From Bog-473 sp052148295 (GTDB taxonomy: Bacteria; Actinomycetota; Acidimicrobiia; Acidimicrobiales; RAAP-2): DNA of 64,000 nt. The stretch is taken from NCBI GenBank assembly GCA_052148295.1, contig JBKQIP010000174.1, positions 18,830-82,829 on the forward strand. Reading direction: 5' to 3'. Below the pieces are notes generated by a model. It worked only from the letters and a program-made list of their open reading frames with translations. It had not been told where the DNA came from and made no database searches. The translations under genes were made by a program, and so were the position numbers. How positions within the stretch are numbered: the stretch's first letter is position 1; each line of letters opens with the position of its first letter. Below, piece by piece: positions 17,557-26,201 of the stretch.

Positions 17557-19943
17557 CGGCGACCTGCGAGCGACCCGCGTGCACCGGTCAGATGGTGGAC
17601 GGGTACTGCGACGTCTGCGGCCTGGCCCCCGCGGATCCCTCTCGGCGTACGACGGGGCTGGGCCGACCGCCGTCGCCGGTGACCAGGGGCAGCGACCCCC
17701 AGCCGTGCGGCCGACCCGGATGCGACGGGAAGATCGAGGACGGGTACTGCGATGTCTGCGGCCTGGCCCCTTCGGGTCCGTCCTCGCGCACGGCGGGGCT
17801 GGGCGCGGGGCCGACCGCGGGGACCAGCGGCTCCGCCTCGTCCCTGGGCACGGCGACCTTCCGGTCGGGTACCGGCACGGCCACGGGGCAGCACACCGGT
17901 GCCGGCTCGCGCCGCGACCGGGGCCACCTCGGTGCCGGTCTCGTCGAGATACCCGCCGTCCCCTCCCGCGACCCGCTGTCCGTGGTGCTGGCCGACCCCG
18001 AGGTCCCCGAGCGCAAGCGCACCTGCGCCCGCTGCGGGCATCCGGTCGGGCGGAACCACGAGGGTCGGCTCGCCCGCACCGAGGGCTTCTGCCCGCACTG
18101 CGGTGCGGCCTACTCGTTCACGCCCAAGCTCAGGCCCGGCGACGTCGTGGGCGGCCAGTACCAGGTGACGGGATGCATCGCCCATGGCGGCCTGGGCTGG
18201 ATCTACCTGGCCCAAGACTTGAATCTGGACGGCAAGTGGGTGGTGCTCAAGGGCCTGCTCGACTCCAACGACGAGTCGGCGAAGGCGGCGGCGATCGCCG
18301 AACGCCGCTTCTTGATCGAGGTCGATCATCCCGACATCGTCAAGATCTACAACTTCGTCCAGCACGAGGACGCCGGCTACATCGTGATGGAGTACGTCGG
18401 CGGGGCATCCCTGCGGGAGGTGCGCAACCGTTGCCGGGACGAGACCGGCGCTCCCCTGCCGGTGGCGCAGGCCATTGCCTACGCGCTCGAGATCCTTCCC
18501 GCCTTCGGATATCTGCACCGCCGCGGGTTGCTCTATTGCGACTTCAAGCCGGACAACGTGATCCAGACCCACGAGCAACTCAAGCTCATCGACCTGGGGG
18601 GCGTCCGCGCCATCGGCGACGAGGACAGCGATCTCTACGGCACCGTCGGCTACCAGGCACCCGAGGTACCCGAGGACGGGGCATCGATCTCGTCCGACCT
18701 CTACACCGTGGCCCGGACCCTGGCGGTGCTCAGCCTCGATCTCCCCGGCTTCCAGGACGAGAAGCGCTTCGCCACCAGCCTGCCACCGGCGCGTGAGGTC
18801 CCCCTGTTCGGCCGCTACGAGTCGTTTCACCGGTTCCTCAAGAAGGCCACTGCCGCCGATCCGGCCGCCCGCTTCCAGACGGCGGCCGAGATGGCCGACC
18901 AGCTGCTCGGCGTGCTGCGGGAGGTCGTCGCCCTCGACGGCGGCCAGCCGGCGCCCGCGCCGAGCGCCCACTTCAGCGCCGAACTCGGCCCGGCCACCGA
19001 CGCCGGCGCCTGGCCGGACCTGCCCGTTCCCTCCGTCGACCCCTTCGACCCGGCCGCCGGGCTGTTGGCCACAGCGGCGCTCTCCAGCCCTGACCAGGTC
19101 CGGTCCATCCTCGAATCGGCTCCCCCCTCGCCAGAGCTGGCCTACCACTTGGCCCGCTCCCTCATCGAGGAGGGGGACTTCGCCGGGGCCGAGCGCCAGC
19201 TCGAGACGCCCGAAGCCGGCATGTCCGCCTGGCGCGTGGCCTGGTGGCGGGGTGTGCTGCACCTGGCCGCCGACCGACCCCGCGTGGCCCAGACCTTCTT
19301 TGCCGTGGTGGCGGGCGAGCTCCCGGGGGAACTGGCGCCGAAGCTGGCCCTGGCGCTCGCTCTCGAGAACGCGGCGGACCGCTCCGGTTCGTCGCCCCCC
19401 GGCGGGAGCACGGTCCCCACCGGTGCCGACGACGTGGACGAGGCGGCCCGCCTCTACGACCTCGTCGCCGCCACCGACCCGGGGTTCGCCAGCGCGAGCT
19501 TCGGACTGTGCCGGGTGCGGCTGTCCCGCCGGGACCGCGACGGCGCGGCGGCGGCACTGGCGCGCATCGCCGCCTCCTCCGGGGCCCACCAGGCGGCGCA
19601 GACCGCCCTGTGCCGCCTGCGCTGTGCGGATATGGGCGGCGTGCCGCCGGGCCTGAGCGACCTCGCCTCGGCCGCCGCGGTCCTCGAGCACCTGAAGGTC
19701 GAGCCCTCGCTGCGCCTCCCATTGCTGCGCGATCTGCTGGGTCAGGCCCTCCGTGTGCTCACCGATGGGCGGGCCGCCCCGGACGAGCACACGGTTCTCG
19801 TCGGCACACCCTTCACCGAGGTCGACGTCCGGGCGGCCCTCGAGCGGACGTACCGGTCGCTGGCCAAGCTGGCCGGGACCGACGGCGAGCGCTTCGAGCT
19901 GGTCGACCTGGCCAACGCCCATCGCCCGCGGACCCTGACATGA
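17553..19943 (+). CDS. pknG: Serine/threonine protein kinase PknG
   Basis: The 796-residue protein has two tandem N-terminal Cys4 ribbons (C5/C10/C19/C22 and C52/C57/C66/C69, each ending GYCDVCGLAP). A rubredoxin-like pair follows (CARCG from 158, CPHCG from 180), then a kinase domain (about 200-450) with Lys233 (VVLKGL), catalytic loop YCDFKPDN (Asp330) and DLG instead of DFG at Asp347, then a C-terminal TPR region. This is the PknG layout with extra N-terminal ribbons. Mycobacterial PknG phosphorylates the FHA protein GarA to control 2-oxoglutarate/glutamate flux. Here an FHA regulator lies in the same operon. GTG 17553 overlaps the previous stop by 4 bp. Confidence 0.95.
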   Translation: MTATCERPACTGQMVDGYCDVCGLAPADPSRRTTGLGRPPSPVTRGSDPQPCGRPGCDGKIEDGYCDVCGLAPSGPSSRTAGLGAGPTAGTSGSASSLGTATFRSGTGTATGQHTGAGSRRDRGHLGAGLVEIPAVPSRDPLSVVLADPEVPERKRTCARCGHPVGRNHEGRLARTEGFCPHCGAAYSFTPKLRPGDVVGGQYQVTGCIAHGGLGWIYLAQDLNLDGKWVVLKGLLDSNDESAKAAAIAERRFLIEVDHPDIVKIYNFVQHEDAGYIVMEYVGGASLREVRNRCRDETGAPLPVAQAIAYALEILPAFGYLHRRGLLYCDFKPDNVIQTHEQLKLIDLGGVRAIGDEDSDLYGTVGYQAPEVPEDGASISSDLYTVARTLAVLSLDLPGFQDEKRFATSLPPAREVPLFGRYESFHRFLKKATAADPAARFQTAAEMADQLLGVLREVVALDGGQPAPAPSAHFSAELGPATDAGAWPDLPVPSVDPFDPAAGLLATAALSSPDQVRSILESAPPSPELAYHLARSLIEEGDFAGAERQLETPEAGMSAWRVAWWRGVLHLAADRPRVAQTFFAVVAGELPGELAPKLALALALENAADRSGSSPPGGSTVPTGADDVDEAARLYDLVAATDPGFASASFGLCRVRLSRRDRDGAAAALARIAASSGAHQAAQTALCRLRCADMGGVPPGLSDLASAAAVLEHLKVEPSLRLPLLRDLLGQALRVLTDGRAAPDEHTVLVGTPFTEVDVRAALERTYRSLAKLAGTDGERFELVDLANAHRPRTLT

Positions 19944-20932
19944 GCACGACCGAACCGGGCGGGGCGGAGATGGCGCAGGAGGACTGCGCCGGCTGCGGTG
20001 CGCCCATGTTCGAGCAGGAGCGCTTCTGTGAGGTCTGCGGGGCGCGGGTGGGTCCCGAGCCCGAGCCGGAGCCCGATCCCCCCCGGCCCACTGCGCCGAT
20101 GCAGCGGGTGGAGCAGGACCTCGGCGTGGTGGCCGCCGTGTCGGACCGCGGCCGGCGTCGGCCGCGCAATGAGGACGCCATGGCCCTGGCCACCTTCGAG
20201 GGTCGCAGCGCGGTGGTGGTGTGCGACGGGGTGGCGTCGACCGCCAATGCCCACGAGGCCTCCCGGGTCGCGGTGGAGATGGCGATCCGGGTGCTCGAGG
20301 CGGCGCTGCGCCACCCTCCGTCCGACCCCGAAGCCTGGGACCGACTCTTCGTCGAGGCGTGCGCCGAAGCACAGATCGCGGTGGCCGACGTGGATGCCGA
20401 AGGGAGCGGCCTCGCGCCCTCGACGACCCTCGTCGCCGTGATGGCCACGCCGGGCCTCATCGCGGTGGCCAACATCGGCGACAGCCGCGCCTACCTGCTC
20501 GACGGCACACCCGAGGGGGGACGATGCCTCACCGTCGACGACACCTGGGCCGAGGAGATGATCGCGGACGGAGATCCACCGGAGCTGGCGTACGCCGACC
20601 CCGACGCGCGCACGATCACCCGGTGGGTGGGGGCGGACGCGGCATCGGTGCGGCCCGCGGTGACCGTGAGCGCGGTCGACCGGCCCGGCGTGGTCGTCGT
20701 GTGCACCGACGGCCTGTGGGACTACTTCGACCGGCCGTCGGCCCTGGCCGCGCTGGCGGAAGAGCCGGCCGGCTCGGCGCCGCTGGCCCTCGCCCGGCGC
20801 CTGGTCGAAGCGGCGCTGGCGGCCGGCGGCCGGGACAACGTGACGGTCGCCGTGGTGCCGGTGGCACCGGCGGTTGCGGGCGCCACACCGGGATCCGCGG
20901 TACCGACCATCGAAACGACGAGCGAGGAGTGA
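19940..20932 (+). CDS. PP2C-family Ser/Thr phosphatase with N-terminal zinc ribbon
   Basis: Of 330 residues, the first 40 hold a Cys4 ribbon (CAGCGAPMFEQERFCEVCG) and a Pro/Glu linker. The rest is a PPM phosphatase: RRRPRNEDAM, VVVCDGVAST, NIGDSRAYLL, CTDGLWDYF and GGRDNVTVAVV supply the metal-binding aspartates. It should reverse PknG phosphorylation of shared substrates. ATG 19940 overlaps the pknG stop by 4 bp, so kinase and phosphatase are made together. DGVAST replaces the usual DGMGG loop, common in divergent PPMs. Confidence 0.92.
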   Translation: MSTTEPGGAEMAQEDCAGCGAPMFEQERFCEVCGARVGPEPEPEPDPPRPTAPMQRVEQDLGVVAAVSDRGRRRPRNEDAMALATFEGRSAVVVCDGVASTANAHEASRVAVEMAIRVLEAALRHPPSDPEAWDRLFVEACAEAQIAVADVDAEGSGLAPSTTLVAVMATPGLIAVANIGDSRAYLLDGTPEGGRCLTVDDTWAEEMIADGDPPELAYADPDARTITRWVGADAASVRPAVTVSAVDRPGVVVVCTDGLWDYFDRPSALAALAEEPAGSAPLALARRLVEAALAAGGRDNVTVAVVPVAPAVAGATPGSAVPTIETTSEE

Positions 20933-20937
20933 GCACC

Positions 20938-22209
20938 ATGCCCGAGTTCCGCATCGAAGCGTTCCAGAACGAGTTCCTCCCCGATGGGGCCCGCGTGATG
21001 AACGCCGTGGTCACGGTGACCGCCGAGGGGACCGCCAACGGTGCCGGCGCGGCCGGGCCGGCGGCCGACCGGGCCGAGGTGATAGTGCTCGACACGTCCG
21101 GTTCGATGGATGGGAAGAAGCTCCGCGAGGCCAAGGCGGCCACGGCGGCTGCCATCGACTGCCTCCCCGACGGCGTCCGCTTCGCCATCGTCCAAGGCAA
21201 TCACCAGGCGGACCTGGTGTACCCGACCTCGGCACGGCTGGCCGTCTCCTCGCCCACCGCCCGCGACGCGGCGAAGAGGTCGACCAAGAAGCTCGCCGCC
21301 GGCGGTGGTACCGCGTTCGGAACCTGGATCCGCCTCACCGCCCAGCTCCTCGACGACGAGCCGGGCCTCCGACACGCCATCCTGCTCACCGACGGCAAGA
21401 ACGAGAGCGAGGCCCCCGGAGGCCTCGAGGACGCGTTGGTCCAGGCCGAAGGGGTCTTCCAGTGCGACTGCCGGGGGGTGGGCAGTGACTGGCAGGTGGC
21501 CGATCTGCGCCAGATCGCCACCGCCCTCCTCGGGACCTACGACATCGTCGCCGATGCGTCCGGGCTCAGCGCGGACTTCGCCGCCATGATGCACGACGCC
21601 CTCAGCAAGGAGGTCGCCGAGGTCACGCTGCGAGTCTGGGCGCCCCAGGGTGCCGCGGTGGAGCTGGTCAAGCAAATGGCACCGGTCATGATCGATCTGG
21701 CCCCGTTGCGCGCCGAGGCGGGGCCGTTGGTCGTCGACTACGCCACCGGCTCGTGGGGTGACGAGTCCCGCGACTACTACGTGAGTGTGCGGGTGCCCCC
21801 GGGGCAGGTCGGCGACGAGATGCTGGCGGCGCGGCTCACCCTCCTGGTCGGCGGTGAGCCAGCGGGACAGGCCCTCATCAGGGCCGTGTGGACCGACGAC
21901 ACCGCCAAATCGACCCAGATCAACGGGCGGGTGGCCGAGGCCATGGGCGAGAAGGAGCTGGCCGACGCCATACAGGGAGGGGTCGACGCCCTGCGTGACG
22001 GCGACACCGACACGGCGACGAGCCGCTTCGGCCTGGCCAGGCGACTGGCTGCCGGGACCGGGAACGACGACGCCCTGGCCCGCCTGGACGCGGTGGTGGT
22101 GGAGGCGGACCCGCTGACCGGTCGAGTGCGGCTCAAGGGAACGGTCGACGACATGGACGTGATGATCCTCGAGGCCAAGTCGACGCGCACGGTGCGGACA
22201 CGCAAATGA
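20938..22209 (+). CDS. VWA-domain protein
   Basis: The 423-residue protein has a von Willebrand A domain with an intact MIDAS: DTSGSM at 52-57, a Thr in GGGTAFG, and the Asp of LLTDGKNE. A beta-rich domain follows (about 225-330), then an acidic helical tail with a TPR-like feel. No signal peptide is present, so it is cytosolic. VWA proteins scaffold metal-dependent contacts. With a kinase and PP2C next door it recalls TerY-P-type triads; that comparison is inference. The start has GAGGAG 8 bases upstream and follows the phosphatase by 5 bp. Confidence 0.88.
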   Translation: MPEFRIEAFQNEFLPDGARVMNAVVTVTAEGTANGAGAAGPAADRAEVIVLDTSGSMDGKKLREAKAATAAAIDCLPDGVRFAIVQGNHQADLVYPTSARLAVSSPTARDAAKRSTKKLAAGGGTAFGTWIRLTAQLLDDEPGLRHAILLTDGKNESEAPGGLEDALVQAEGVFQCDCRGVGSDWQVADLRQIATALLGTYDIVADASGLSADFAAMMHDALSKEVAEVTLRVWAPQGAAVELVKQMAPVMIDLAPLRAEAGPLVVDYATGSWGDESRDYYVSVRVPPGQVGDEMLAARLTLLVGGEPAGQALIRAVWTDDTAKSTQINGRVAEAMGEKELADAIQGGVDALRDGDTDTATSRFGLARRLAAGTGNDDALARLDAVVVEADPLTGRVRLKGTVDDMDVMILEAKSTRTVRTRK

Positions 22210-23654
22210 GTGAGAAGAGCTCGAACGGGTCCGCCGCCGCACCGCGTCCGGCGAGCGCGAGGACCCCGACGGCGACGGCGGAGCCGGAACCCTCGCGGCA
22301 GTGCCCGAACTGCGGGTCGTTCCCCGAGACGGAGGCGGCCTGCGTGGAGTGCGGCTACCGCTTCGACGCGCCGGACAGCGTCCCGGTGTGGGACGAGCAG
22401 CTCTGGGAGGTGGTGGTGCGCCCGGACCGCCAGTACTACGAGATGATCGAGCCCGACGGTCTGGAGTTCCCCGAGGCGCCGCACAACCGGCGCGTCGCCC
22501 TCCTCGGCGACCATGTGCGCATCGGGCGGCGCAGCACGCGACGGGGCATCACCCCCGAGATCGACCTGTCGGGGACCCTCGAGGACGTGGGCGTGTCGCA
22601 CCGCCATGCCGTGCTCATGCGCCAACCCACCGGCGACTGGGCCCTGGTCGATCAGGACTCGGCGAACGGCACCTATCTCAACGCCGACCGGGACCCCATT
22701 ACCCCCAACCACCGGGTGCCGCTGCGGGACGGTGACCAGATCCACGTCGGAGCCTGGACGACCCTGACCGTCGAGCGGGCCGAGGCCGGCGGGAGCAGAT
22801 CGGCCGAGGTCAGCACCCCTTCGAAGGACACCCGCAACGTGGCCCGGAGCCGGCTGGACCTCGAGATCGGCCTGCTCGGGCCGCTCCAGGTCGCCGTGGC
22901 CGGGACGGTGACGAGCATCACCGCGCCCAAGGCCCGCGCCGTGCTGGCCCTGCTGGCCCTGCGCATCGGATCCGCCGTGACGACCGGGGACCTCGAGTGG
23001 GCCTTGTGGGGGGACGACGAACCGAGGACGGCGGACACGGCCCTGCGGGGCTACATCTCGGCGCTGCGGCACATCCTCCCGGCCGGGGCCATCGAGACCA
23101 CACCGCAGGGCTATCGGTTCACCGGACCGAAAGAGATCGTCGACATCCACCGTTTCGAGCGTCGGAGCGTGCGGGGTCGAGAGCTGCTCGCCTCGGGCCA
23201 CCCCGGGTCCGCGGTGGCCGAAATCACCCGGGCCCTCGACCTCTGGCGGGGGGACCCGATCCCCGACCTGGCCGACGGCCCGGCCGGCCTCAGCGAGGTG
23301 ACCCGCCTGCGCGAGCGCAAGGCGGGCACCGAAGAGGACCTGTTCGAGGGCCGCCTGCAGCTGGGCGACCACCAGGGTGTCCTCCCCGACCTCAGCGTGG
23401 CCGTCGAGGCGGAGCCGCTGCGCGAGCGGAGGTGGAGACAGCTCATGCTCGCCCTCTACCGCGACAGCCGGCAGGCGGAAGCCCTGCAGGCCTTCCAGCG
23501 CTTCCGCGCCATCCTCGGCGAGGAGCACGGGGTCGAGCCCTCGGCCGCGATCGGGGACCTGGAGCGGGACATCGTGCTGGACAAGCCCGAGCTGCGCTGG
23601 ACCCCGCCCGGCACGGCCGGCACGGCCGGCGGGGCGCCGGCTACCTCGGGTTGA
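22206..23654 (+). CDS. Zinc ribbon-FHA-wHTH-BTAD transcriptional regulator
   Basis: The 482-residue protein has a Cys4 ribbon (CPNCG from 33, CVECG from 46) and an FHA domain with IGR (106-108), GVSHRHAVL (Ser131/His134) and SANGTYLN (Asn154). An OmpR-type winged helix (about 217-300) and a BTAD helical domain (about 305-455) follow. EmbR has the same modules in the order wHTH-BTAD-FHA, so the FHA sits at the opposite end here. FHA domains bind phosphothreonine, making it a probable output of PknG. ATG 22206 overlaps the VWA stop by 4 bp; its end overlaps the convergent gene by 14 bp. Confidence 0.92.
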   Translation: MSEKSSNGSAAAPRPASARTPTATAEPEPSRQCPNCGSFPETEAACVECGYRFDAPDSVPVWDEQLWEVVVRPDRQYYEMIEPDGLEFPEAPHNRRVALLGDHVRIGRRSTRRGITPEIDLSGTLEDVGVSHRHAVLMRQPTGDWALVDQDSANGTYLNADRDPITPNHRVPLRDGDQIHVGAWTTLTVERAEAGGSRSAEVSTPSKDTRNVARSRLDLEIGLLGPLQVAVAGTVTSITAPKARAVLALLALRIGSAVTTGDLEWALWGDDEPRTADTALRGYISALRHILPAGAIETTPQGYRFTGPKEIVDIHRFERRSVRGRELLASGHPGSAVAEITRALDLWRGDPIPDLADGPAGLSEVTRLRERKAGTEEDLFEGRLQLGDHQGVLPDLSVAVEAEPLRERRWRQLMLALYRDSRQAEALQAFQRFRAILGEEHGVEPSAAIGDLERDIVLDKPELRWTPPGTAGTAGGAPATSG

Positions 23655-24315
23655 CGGGTGGGGGCTCGGCGACCCCGGCCTGGCGCCGCCTGATCTCCAC
23701 CACCGTCGGGGCCGGGTACTCGGTGTCGCCCGGACGCCAACCCGAGGCCACCTTCTGCATGCCGGCACCGCCCTCGGCCCAGACGTGGCAGGTGTTGGTC
23801 AGCCACTCCATGCCGCCCCCACCCAGGGTGTGCTCGCCGTCGCCGTGCTCCACCCGGTAGGCGCCGGACGAGGTGATGGCCTGGATGACCACCGGGCCCA
23901 GGGCGCGGGCCAGGAACTCGAGATGGCTGCAGCCCCGCTCCCGCCCGAAGCGGGACTGGACGGCGCTGGTGTAGCCGCGCGAGACGGACAGGCCCACCAG
24001 CTCGGCGAAGGAGTCCTCGATGGTCGGGCACTCCGCGTGGGGGAACGTGCCCATGGTGGCCCGGGCGTCGACGATGACCAGATCGGACCGTCGCACCACG
24101 ATCCCCAGTTCCATCCCGTGCAGGTCCCGCGGGCCGAGCGCTCCACTGGCCCACGGGCGCTGATCGAGCAGCGTGCCGATGACCACGTGGTACCCGTCGC
24201 GCTCGAACACCTCCACCTGTATGACCCGGCGGTGCACCGGCGTGTCCTCCCCGCCCGCGGCCGGGCGCAGTTCGGCCAGGCGGGGCGACCGGTCGGGCCC
24301 GGTGAGATCAGTCAC
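23641..24315 (-). CDS. DUF2889-like protein
   Basis: This 224-residue soluble protein has the pattern I associate with DUF2889 (HRRVIQVEVFERDGYHVVIGTLLDQR; HGMELGIVVR; ARATMGTFPHAECP; a C-terminal region with GCSHLEFLARAL and conserved Cys and His residues). Function is unknown. It is the last gene of a six-gene minus-strand operon and overlaps the histidine phosphatase by 8 bp. The Cys/His residues could bind metal, but that is only a guess. Confidence 0.72.
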   Translation of the reverse strand: MTDLTGPDRSPRLAELRPAAGGEDTPVHRRVIQVEVFERDGYHVVIGTLLDQRPWASGALGPRDLHGMELGIVVRRSDLVIVDARATMGTFPHAECPTIEDSFAELVGLSVSRGYTSAVQSRFGRERGCSHLEFLARALGPVVIQAITSSGAYRVEHGDGEHTLGGGGMEWLTNTCHVWAEGGAGMQKVASGWRPGDTEYPAPTVVEIRRRQAGVAEPPPVNPR

Positions 24316-24931
24316 GGCGTGATTGTGACCTGGCCTCGCGGTCCGGCGCCAGCTCGTTGAAGCTCTCGAGCACGGGGGTACCGTTGCCCCAGGCGATGCG
24401 GGTCAGCGAGGCCGTCTGCAGGTGCAGGCGCCACGCCAACCCCGGACCGGCACCCAGGGCCCAGGCCACCGCCGCCTTGATCGGCGTCACGTGACTGACC
24501 ACCACCACGTCGCCGTCGGGCGATCGCGCCCCCTCCCCCCTGGTGGTGAAGAGCGCCTCGCAGGCCGCGCCGACGCGGGCGTCGACCTCGGCCAGGGTCT
24601 CGCCACCGGCGGGGCGGAAGCCCGGATCCTCCCGCCACCGCTGCCAGACCTCGGCCGGCACGTCCGCCAGTCGTTGGCATTCGAACTCTCCGTAGTCGAC
24701 CTCGATCCAACGGTCGTCGACCGCGGGCGCGACGCCGAGACCGAGCAGGGCGGCCGTGGAGCGGGCCCGCTCCAGCGGGCTGGTGCGCAGCGAGACGACC
24801 GGGCCCGCCAGCAGCGCACCCACCGCCGTCGCCTGCGCCCGCCCCGCCTCGGTCAGCGCGGCGTCGGTGCGGCCCAGCAGCAGACCCGCCGCGTTGGCGG
24901 TGGACTCGCCGTGGCGAACGAGGATCAGCAC
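24308..24931 (-). CDS. Histidine phosphatase superfamily protein (PhoE/GpmB-like)
   Basis: The 207-residue protein begins with the RHG motif LVRHGESTANAAG (His8 forms the phosphohistidine). It carries the second Arg in SPLERARSTA, the acid Glu region in EVDYGEFEC, and the second His in VVVSHVTPIKAAV, so the active site is complete. In mycobacteria a phosphatase of this type lies next to a zinc-ribbon coiled-coil protein, as here. The substrate may be a phosphorylated sugar or nucleotide metabolite. GTG 24931 is one base after the previous stop. Confidence 0.9.
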   Translation of the reverse strand: MLILVRHGESTANAAGLLLGRTDAALTEAGRAQATAVGALLAGPVVSLRTSPLERARSTAALLGLGVAPAVDDRWIEVDYGEFECQRLADVPAEVWQRWREDPGFRPAGGETLAEVDARVGAACEALFTTRGEGARSPDGDVVVVSHVTPIKAAVAWALGAGPGLAWRLHLQTASLTRIAWGNGTPVLESFNELAPDREARSQSRRD

Positions 24932-24932
24932 C

Positions 24933-25652
24933 TCACACGGGGACCAGGATGCGTCCGCACTGGTCGCAGGTGGCCACGGTGTCGGGGGGCATGGCGCGGA
25001 TGCGGTCGACCTCGACGGCGGACAGCTCCAGATGGCACCCGTCGCACCGACGGCCGACGAGGCGCGCCGCCCCGGTGCCGTGCAGGCGGGTGCGGAGCCT
25101 CTCGTAGCGCTCGGCCAGCGCGGCCGGGAGCTCGGCCGCGGCCGCGGCCCGGGCGGCCCTGGCGGCCGTCAGCTCCTCGTCGATGGCGCGCTGCTCCGCC
25201 CCCACCTCGGCGCCCACCACCGCCACCCGCTCCTCGAGCGGTGCCCGCCGGGCGACCAGGGAGGCCAGCTCGGCGTCGAGGGGTTCCTGGTTGACCATGG
25301 CCACCAGGTCCAGCTCCTCGAGCTCGGCCTGACGCCGGGCCAGGTGACGCACCTCGTCGTCCATGGCCTGGAGGTCGCGGGTGGACGAGCCCCGGGCGGC
25401 GTACATGCGTTGCTCGGTCAGGGTCCGCCGCTCGGTGATGGCGGCGATCTGGCCCTCGATGTCCCTCTGGGTGGCCACCAACTCGGCTCGTCGCTCCGTC
25501 AACGACGCCTCGTCGGCCCGCAGGACGGCCAGCTCGGCCTCGAGGCCCTTCAGCCCGGTGCGCTCGGCCAGCGCCACCCGCCGGTGCTCGAGCTGGGTGA
25601 TGGCGGTGTCGAGGTCCTGGACCACCAGCAGCTGGGCCAGCGGCCCGCTCAC
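24933..25652 (-). CDS. C4 zinc-ribbon coiled-coil protein (CT398/Rv2229c-like)
   Basis: The 239-residue protein is a long helical hairpin (about 10-180; QDLDTAITQLEHRR at the start) followed by a C-terminal zinc ribbon: CDGCHLELS near residue 200 and CDQCGRILVPV at the end. This is the widespread bacterial zinc-ribbon/DUF164 type, proposed to bind nucleic acid or act as an adaptor. GTG 25652 overlaps the Nudix stop by 4 bp; the earlier ATG 25742 would add an unconserved Gly/Arg stretch. Confidence 0.87.
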   Translation of the reverse strand: MSGPLAQLLVVQDLDTAITQLEHRRVALAERTGLKGLEAELAVLRADEASLTERRAELVATQRDIEGQIAAITERRTLTEQRMYAARGSSTRDLQAMDDEVRHLARRQAELEELDLVAMVNQEPLDAELASLVARRAPLEERVAVVGAEVGAEQRAIDEELTAARAARAAAAAELPAALAERYERLRTRLHGTGAARLVGRRCDGCHLELSAVEVDRIRAMPPDTVATCDQCGRILVPV

Positions 25653-26191
25653 GGCGACCGGGCCTCCCACTCGGCCCGGGCGATCGTCAGGGCGGGGGCC
25701 AACGCCTCGTCGGCCATGCCCTCGGCCTCCTCCCAGCTGCACCAGCGCGCCTCGGGGCTCTCGCCCGGCGGCGGGGTGGGGTCGGTGTCGGGCCCGATCA
25801 GGAGGTAGCGCAGGTCGAGATGGGTGTGGCCGAGTGCCGCCTCGTGGACGTCGAGGTGGAGCAGCCGCGGACCGTCCTCGGGGTGGGTCACGGCCAGGCC
25901 CAGCTCCTCTTGGGCTTCCCGGCGGGCGGCCACGGGTGACGTCTCCCCGGGGTCGATGTGGCCCCCGGGCTGCATCCAGCGACCGAGACGCTTGTGGAGA
26001 TGGAGGACCGTGCCCCGGGTCCCGACCACGATGCCCGATGCCGTGACGTGCGTGGGGTCGGCGTGCTCGTCGGTGGGCGCGGGCAGGCGGTCGAGCTCGG
26101 CCAGGAAGCGGTCCTTGGCCGCCGCCTCCCGGGGCGAGGCGGCCCGATGGTGCGCCACCAGTTCCCGGAGGTCCTCGGACGGCGCGGCCAT
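25649..26191 (-). CDS. Nudix hydrolase
   Basis: This 180-residue protein has a full Nudix box, GHIDPGETSPVAARREAQEE followed by LGL, with the two metal-binding Glu residues, after a WMQPGGH strand. It should hydrolyse a nucleoside diphosphate linked to another moiety; the substrate cannot be told. I use ATG 26191; upstream frame belongs to the PhzF gene region. It overlaps the zinc-ribbon gene by 4 bp and lies 10 bp after the PhzF stop. Confidence 0.9.
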   Translation of the reverse strand: MAAPSEDLRELVAHHRAASPREAAAKDRFLAELDRLPAPTDEHADPTHVTASGIVVGTRGTVLHLHKRLGRWMQPGGHIDPGETSPVAARREAQEELGLAVTHPEDGPRLLHLDVHEAALGHTHLDLRYLLIGPDTDPTPPPGESPEARWCSWEEAEGMADEALAPALTIARAEWEARSP

Positions 26192-26201
26192 GCAGCCATC
26201 G

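Noticed and set aside
17466..20372. 968-residue minus-strand open frame
   Set aside because: Antisense to pknG and PP2C, whose motifs are unambiguous.
23600..23640. Repeat GGCACGGCC at the end of the FHA gene
   Set aside because: Two short copies encode Gly-Thr-Ala in a disordered tail; no sign of a functional element.
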